Assembly (NCBI RefSeq): GCF_025567265.1
Contig: NZ_JAOQJW010000004.1
Coordinates: 116,784-180,783, forward strand
Direction: 5' to 3'
Source of the DNA: Dorea_A amylophila
GTDB taxonomy: Bacteria; Bacillota; Clostridia; Lachnospirales; Lachnospiraceae
Length of the DNA: 64,000 bases
Under the pieces are notes generated by a model. That model was not told where the DNA came from. It worked only from the letters and a program-made list of their open reading frames with translations, and did not search any database. The stretch's first letter is position 1. Each line of letters opens with the position of its first letter. A program made the translations under genes and the position numbers. Positions 60,183-64,000 of the stretch are shown one piece after another.

Positions 60183-60740
60183 TTATCGTCCAAGCATCCG
60201 GAAAAATCTCTCTTCCAGTACCGGATCTGTCTCAAATACACCGCGTCTTGCAATTGTCACAGTCTGGCTTCCCGGCTTCTTGATCCCACGCATTGTCATA
60301 CACATATGCTCTGCTTCGATCATAACGATAGCCCCTTTCGGCTGCATATACTCCATCAAAGCATCAGCAATCTGTCCGGTAAGCTGTTCCTGAAGCTGCA
60401 GTCTTCTTGCGAATACCTCCACGGTACGGGCAAGTTTGCTTAATCCTACAACTTTCCCATCCGGAATATAAGCAATATGTGCTTTCCCATAAAATGGCAG
60501 AAGGTGATGCTCACATGTCGAATAGAATGTAATATCTTTCTCTATTACCATCTCATGACTGTCAACGGTAAATGTCTTAGAAAGATGTTTTCCTGCATCC
60601 TCATCCATACCTCCATATATCTCTTCATACATTCTTGCGATCCGGTCCGGTGTATCAATCAGTCCTTCCCGGTTCACATCTTCTCCCATTCCTTCCAGAA
60701 GCAGCCGCACTGCCTGTTCTATCTTCTCATGATCTATCAT
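60183..60740 (-). CDS. folE: GTP cyclohydrolase I
   Basis: First step of folate synthesis, GTP to 7,8-dihydroneopterin triphosphate. 185 residues. Zinc ligands and active site are in FYSTCEHHLLPFYGKAHIAY (quoted in full at 20 residues) and HMCMTMRGIKKPGS; QLQEQLTGQIADAL is the conserved substrate helix. The frame extends 15 codons upstream into folC, but AAGGAAAG lies before MIDHEKIEQ. Overlaps the end of folC by 4 bp. Confidence 0.96.
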   Translation of the reverse strand: MIDHEKIEQAVRLLLEGMGEDVNREGLIDTPDRIARMYEEIYGGMDEDAGKHLSKTFTVDSHEMVIEKDITFYSTCEHHLLPFYGKAHIAYIPDGKVVGLSKLARTVEVFARRLQLQEQLTGQIADALMEYMQPKGAIVMIEAEHMCMTMRGIKKPGSQTVTIARRGVFETDPVLEERFFRMLGR

Positions 60741-62068
60741 ATTCTTTCCTTTCTCTGCGGATTCTGTACGCATCCTTCCATACACCGGATTACTTCACTT
60801 AGATATGACAATGAACCACATGCAATCACCGCACGTTTCCCACTGTCTTCTGTTGCATAAGTGTACGCTTTTGCAACAGCATCTCCAATACTCTTTTCTG
60901 CGTACACGCTCAACTGTTCTGTCATACAGTCTCTTACACATTCTGCAAGCTTCTCTGCCGGCAGTGTACGTTCCTTATTCGGCAGATCTACCGTATACAC
61001 CCGCTTTGCTGACGGACACAGAATCTGTACGATCTTCTCATATTCTTTATCTTTAAATACACCCATGATCAGGATAAGTTCCTCTCCCGTAAAATACCGT
61101 TCAATGGATGTCTTAAGCTTCTTCGCAGCATCTTCATTATGCGCACCATCTACGATCACAACCGGATCTTCAGACAGACAAGTAAAACGTCCCGCCCATC
61201 TCGTTGCATCAAGACCGTCCCTCACTGCTCCTTCCTCAATCTGATATCCCAGATTCCTGAGGCTTTCAATTACTTCCAGTGCCACAGAAAGATTTTCTCT
61301 CTGGCACTCTCCTGCAATGTGGTTCTGCATATGCGCATATTTTTTATATGAAAATGTAAGTCCTTTATAATCTTCTTTTTCGATACTCATCTGCTCCGGT
61401 TCTGCTTCTGTATATATACAGTTCAGACTCTCTGCTTTCTTTTGCAGAATCAGTCTGACATTCTCCTGTTGTCTTGCTGACACTACCGTACATCCCGGTT
61501 TGATGATCCCGGATTTCGTCTGTGCGATCTCTTCCAGGGTATCTCCGATCACCCCCAAATGATCAACACTGATCGTTGCAAATACTGCGCAAACTGTATT
61601 CTTAATTACATTCGTCGCATCTGTCTCTCCGCCGAGACCGGTTTCCAATACAACCAGATCACATTTTTGTTTCTTAAAATACAAAAAAGCCATCGCCGTC
61701 TCTACTTCAAACACTGTCGGAACAGGTTCTCCTTTACATACAAGCCGGTCAATTGCTTCTTTTATCTCTTCCATGATCTCTGCAAATTCTGATTCAGAGA
61801 TCCATTTCCCATCTATCTGTATCTTCTCCAGATAAGAAATGACTGTCGGTGAAACATATCGCCCGGTTTTGTATCCTGCCTTACTTAATATCATTGAAGT
61901 GTATGCAAGCACAGATCCTTTTCCATTCGTTCCTGCAATATGTATGAACTTCAGATCATCCTGGGGGTTCCCAAGTTCACGCAACAGACCTCGAATCGTA
62001 TCTAAGCCAAGTACACTTCCGTATTTCGACATCTCGTCCAAATATACCCTCGCTTCTTTATAGGTCAC
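60737..62068 (-). CDS. folC: Folylpolyglutamate / dihydrofolate synthase
   Basis: Adds glutamate to dihydropteroate and to folates. 443 residues, Mur-ligase-type: the ATP loop HIAGTNGKGSV (about residue 43-53), the omega loop with GLGGETDATN, and SVDHLGVIGDTLEEIAQTKSGI with the metal site; the C-terminal domain has DGAHNEDA. GTG start, first gene of folC-folE-HD-folP-folBK. A promoter overlapping the pgi terminator lies just upstream. Confidence 0.94.
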   Translation of the reverse strand: MTYKEARVYLDEMSKYGSVLGLDTIRGLLRELGNPQDDLKFIHIAGTNGKGSVLAYTSMILSKAGYKTGRYVSPTVISYLEKIQIDGKWISESEFAEIMEEIKEAIDRLVCKGEPVPTVFEVETAMAFLYFKKQKCDLVVLETGLGGETDATNVIKNTVCAVFATISVDHLGVIGDTLEEIAQTKSGIIKPGCTVVSARQQENVRLILQKKAESLNCIYTEAEPEQMSIEKEDYKGLTFSYKKYAHMQNHIAGECQRENLSVALEVIESLRNLGYQIEEGAVRDGLDATRWAGRFTCLSEDPVVIVDGAHNEDAAKKLKTSIERYFTGEELILIMGVFKDKEYEKIVQILCPSAKRVYTVDLPNKERTLPAEKLAECVRDCMTEQLSVYAEKSIGDAVAKAYTYATEDSGKRAVIACGSLSYLSEVIRCMEGCVQNPQRKERI

Positions 62069-62087
62069 GTCTTTATTTTCCTTTCAT

Positions 62088-62133
62088 CAAAAAATAGTGC
62101 TGTCAAACAGACATTTCTGCCTAACAGCACTAT
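62088..62133 (-). terminator. Terminator of pgi
   Basis: Perfect 10-bp stem ATAGTGCTGT / ACAGCACTAT with an extended inner pairing and TTTTTT, minus strand, only 20 bp before the folC start. Confidence 0.85.
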
Positions 62134-62160
62134 CATACCACTATTGAATCACACTAACAA
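62132..62160 (-). promoter_or_regulatory. Promoter of the folate operon
   Basis: TTGTTA (62155-62160) and TATGAT (62132-62137), 17-bp spacer, with TGG before the -10, minus strand. A transcript starting near 62125 would lose most of the first arm of the pgi terminator and so escape it. Confidence 0.65.
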
Positions 62161-62180
62161 GTGATTGCTTCTTTAATTTA

Positions 62181-63761
62181 TTAGATATTCAGCAGATCAC
62201 TGAACACCTTCAGTGCACCATCTGTCTCGTGTGCAAGTACACGTTTTGCAAGTACTTTACCAAGCTGTACACCTTCCTGGTCAAAGCTGTTCACATTCCA
62301 TACAAATCCCTGGAACATAACTTTATTCTCAAAGTGTGCAAGAAGTGCACCGAGAGATCCCGGATTTACCTGCTCTCCGATAATGATGCTTGATGGACGT
62401 CCGCCTTCGAAATTCTTATTACGGTTCTCATCGGATTTACCACATGCAAATGCAACGATCTGGGCAGCTACATTTGCACAAAGTTTCTGCTGGCTTGTGC
62501 TGTCCTGGATCACAACATCTGTTTCCATCTGGCTGTTCTTGTATCCAACGAACTGTAACGGCACGATATCCGTTCCCTGATGCAGTAACTGATAGAATGA
62601 GTGCTGTCCGTTTGTTCCAGGCTCTCCGAAGATGACCGGTCCTGTAGGATAGTTAACCGGCTCACCGAAACGGTTGACAGATTTACCGTTAGATTCCATA
62701 TCCAACTGCTGTAAATGTGCAGGGAAACGGCTCAGTGCCTGGGAATATGGAAGTACGGCCGTACTTGGATATCCTAATACATTTCTCTCATATACACCAA
62801 TCAGTGCATCCAGCATTGCAGGGTTCTTGAATACATCTTTGTTCTTAGAAAGTGCATCTTCTGCTGCAGCACCATCAAGGAACTGTGCAAATACTTCCGG
62901 TCCGAATGCCAGAGATAATACAGCGCCTCCAACTGCAGATGTAGAAGAATAACGTCCTCCGATATAGTCATCCATGAAGAATGCTGCAAGATAATCGTCA
63001 CTCTTAGCCAGCGGAGATGTCTCACTTGTAACAGCAATCATGTGCTTAGAAGCATCCAGTCCCGCATTCTTCAGTGCATCTTTTACAAATGATTCATTGG
63101 TTAATGTCTCAAGTGTTGTTCCTGATTTTGATACCAGTACGAAGATAGAATGTGCAACATCGATAGAATTAAGTACAGCTGCCGCATCATCAGGGTCTAC
63201 GTTACTGATGAATTTGGCTTCCATCTTGAATGTGTCATTCTTCTTAGCCCAGTTCTCAAGTGCAAGATACATTGCACGAGGTCCGAGATCACTTCCACCG
63301 ATACCGATCTGTACAACCGTTGTAAATTTCTCACCGGCTCCGTTTGTGATCTCTCCTGCATGTACTTTATTTGCAAAATCTGCGATCTTAGCCTGCTGTT
63401 CTGTATAGAATGTACGCTTGTCCACTCCGTCAGCCTCTACAGCTTCTCCAAGCTGTCCACGTGTCATGTGATGAAGTACCAGACGTTTCTCTCCTGTGTT
63501 GATCACTTCTCCGTTGTAAAGTGCTTCAAATTTCTCTGCCAGCTGTGCTTCATCTGCTAATTTTGCAAGTGCTGCCAGTATTTTATCGTCAACCTGCTTT
63601 GCAGCATAGTTATAAGTAAGTCCTTCTGCCATCGGAACACTGTAATTCTTTACTCGTTCTGCTCCGCTTTCTCCTGTCATTGCTTCTACAAGATTTACTC
63701 GCTCAACTTTTTCAAGTTCTTTGAATGATGCAAGGGTATCTAAGTTGTTCCAGGTAATCAT
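62181..63761 (-). CDS. pgi: Glucose-6-phosphate isomerase
   Basis: Interconverts glucose-6-phosphate and fructose-6-phosphate. 526 residues, the longer form rather than the approximately 450-residue Bacillus form. Two SIS domains: GIGGSDLGPRAMYLAL and LVSKSGTTLETLTN in the first, and the PGI signatures GGRYSSTSAVGG and GSLGALLAHFENKVMFQG later; FGEPGTNGQHSFYQLLHQGT holds the catalytic His region. The open frame extends 16 codons upstream, but AGGAGG lies before MITWNNLD. Monocistronic. Confidence 0.96.
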   Translation of the reverse strand: MITWNNLDTLASFKELEKVERVNLVEAMTGESGAERVKNYSVPMAEGLTYNYAAKQVDDKILAALAKLADEAQLAEKFEALYNGEVINTGEKRLVLHHMTRGQLGEAVEADGVDKRTFYTEQQAKIADFANKVHAGEITNGAGEKFTTVVQIGIGGSDLGPRAMYLALENWAKKNDTFKMEAKFISNVDPDDAAAVLNSIDVAHSIFVLVSKSGTTLETLTNESFVKDALKNAGLDASKHMIAVTSETSPLAKSDDYLAAFFMDDYIGGRYSSTSAVGGAVLSLAFGPEVFAQFLDGAAAEDALSKNKDVFKNPAMLDALIGVYERNVLGYPSTAVLPYSQALSRFPAHLQQLDMESNGKSVNRFGEPVNYPTGPVIFGEPGTNGQHSFYQLLHQGTDIVPLQFVGYKNSQMETDVVIQDSTSQQKLCANVAAQIVAFACGKSDENRNKNFEGGRPSSIIIGEQVNPGSLGALLAHFENKVMFQGFVWNVNSFDQEGVQLGKVLAKRVLAHETDGALKVFSDLLNI

Positions 63762-63832
63762 AATATTAGATTCCTCCTTCAAAAAAATAAATATGATCTT
63801 TACGGTCATGAGTCAGGCCGTATTTCTCGTTA

Positions 63833-63861
63833 ATTTTAGCACATTTTCAGTATAATAACAA
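63833..63861 (-). promoter_or_regulatory. Promoter of pgi
   Basis: TTGTTA (63856-63861) and TAAAAT (63833-63838), 17-bp spacer, TGC before the -10, minus strand. The leader holds a small hairpin TACGG / CCGTA (63811-63832). Confidence 0.72.
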
Positions 63862-63864
63862 TTA

Positions 63865-63894
63865 AAAAGCAACCAACATATGTTGATTGCTTTT
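63865..63894 (-). terminator. Terminator of the rRNA operon
   Basis: Minus-strand stem AAAAGCAATCAAC / GTTGGTTGCTTTT (one wobble), 4-nt loop, T tail, about 65 bp beyond the end of 23S rRNA. Confidence 0.85.
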
Positions 63895-63959
63895 ACCTTT
63901 TATATATACCTTCAAAACTGCATACAAGAAATATTTTCTTCATCCTACCTATCACCTTG

Positions 63960-64000
63960 CTTGGTCATGCCCTCGACCGATTAGTATCAGTCAGCTCCAT
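63960..64000 (-). rRNA. 23S ribosomal RNA, 3' end only
   Basis: The minus strand reads AGCTGACTGATACTAATCGG followed by TCGAGGGCATGACC, the conserved 3' end of Firmicute 23S rRNA. The rest lies beyond the right edge. The exact 3' end is uncertain by a few bases. The following sequence contains no 5S rRNA before the terminator. Confidence 0.88.

Overview
The window is a stretch of low-GC Firmicute chromosome, most likely from an anaerobic gut member of the Lachnospiraceae/Clostridia. This rests on the gene content (indolepyruvate:ferredoxin oxidoreductase, formate-THF ligase under a ZTP riboswitch, a T-box leader, a ribosomal protein L10 leader, VanZ-like and DUF2798 proteins), strong AGGAGG ribosome binding sites and sigma-A type promoters. 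The species cannot be named from this sequence alone. Most genes lie on the minus strand, and the right edge enters the 3' end of a 23S rRNA gene on that strand.

Layout, left to right. (1) 1-1.8 kb: the edge of a mobile element, with a tyrosine integrase running off the window, a small excisionase-like protein and a divergent Cro/C1-type regulator sharing TTCGTA operator motifs. An 11-bp tandem repeat lies just before the core genome. (2) 2-6.6 kb: the str operon rpsL-rpsG-fusA-tuf. (3) 6.6-18.6 kb: vanZ-like gene, nucleotidyltransferase, glmM-glmS, glf, the plus-strand iorA-iorB-paaK operon, an HD protein and an M24 peptidase. (4) 18.7-30.2 kb: rpmG-secE-nusG-rplK-rplA, then rplJ-rplL, then rpoB-rpoC, each block with its own promoter. 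Two L1-binding-site look-alikes and an L10 leader with attenuator are visible.

(5) 30.2-49 kb: mostly transport and accessory genes: a zinc-ribbon membrane protein, fhs with a ZTP riboswitch, twin ThrE-type exporters, an EamA permease, a small alarmone synthetase, a DUF1294-DUF1287 fusion, an AEC transporter, a HAD phosphatase, a DUF2798 protein, mntH with a large palindromic operator, a long aminopeptidase P, and an operon of an NSS transporter, NhaC and a small cysteine-rich protein. (6) 49-57.3 kb: O-acetylhomoserine sulfhydrylase, a remnant of a sigma-54-type regulator followed by a 34-bp perfect inverted repeat, a secreted coiled-coil protein with an MMPL pump, and a BASS-family transporter behind a T-box. 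(7) 57.3-62.1 kb: a compact folate operon folC-folE-HD-folP-folBK with a TRIC-family gene at its end. (8) 62.2-64 kb: pgi and the 3' end of 23S rRNA, which is not followed by a 5S gene before the terminator.

No CRISPR array, complete insertion sequence, tRNA gene or obvious defence system was seen. The items most worth following are the T-box-controlled BASS transporter, the DUF1294-DUF1287 fusion, the long perfect inverted repeat beside a regulator remnant, the two L1 mimics, the MntR/DtxR-like triple palindrome at mntH, and the folC promoter embedded in the pgi terminator.
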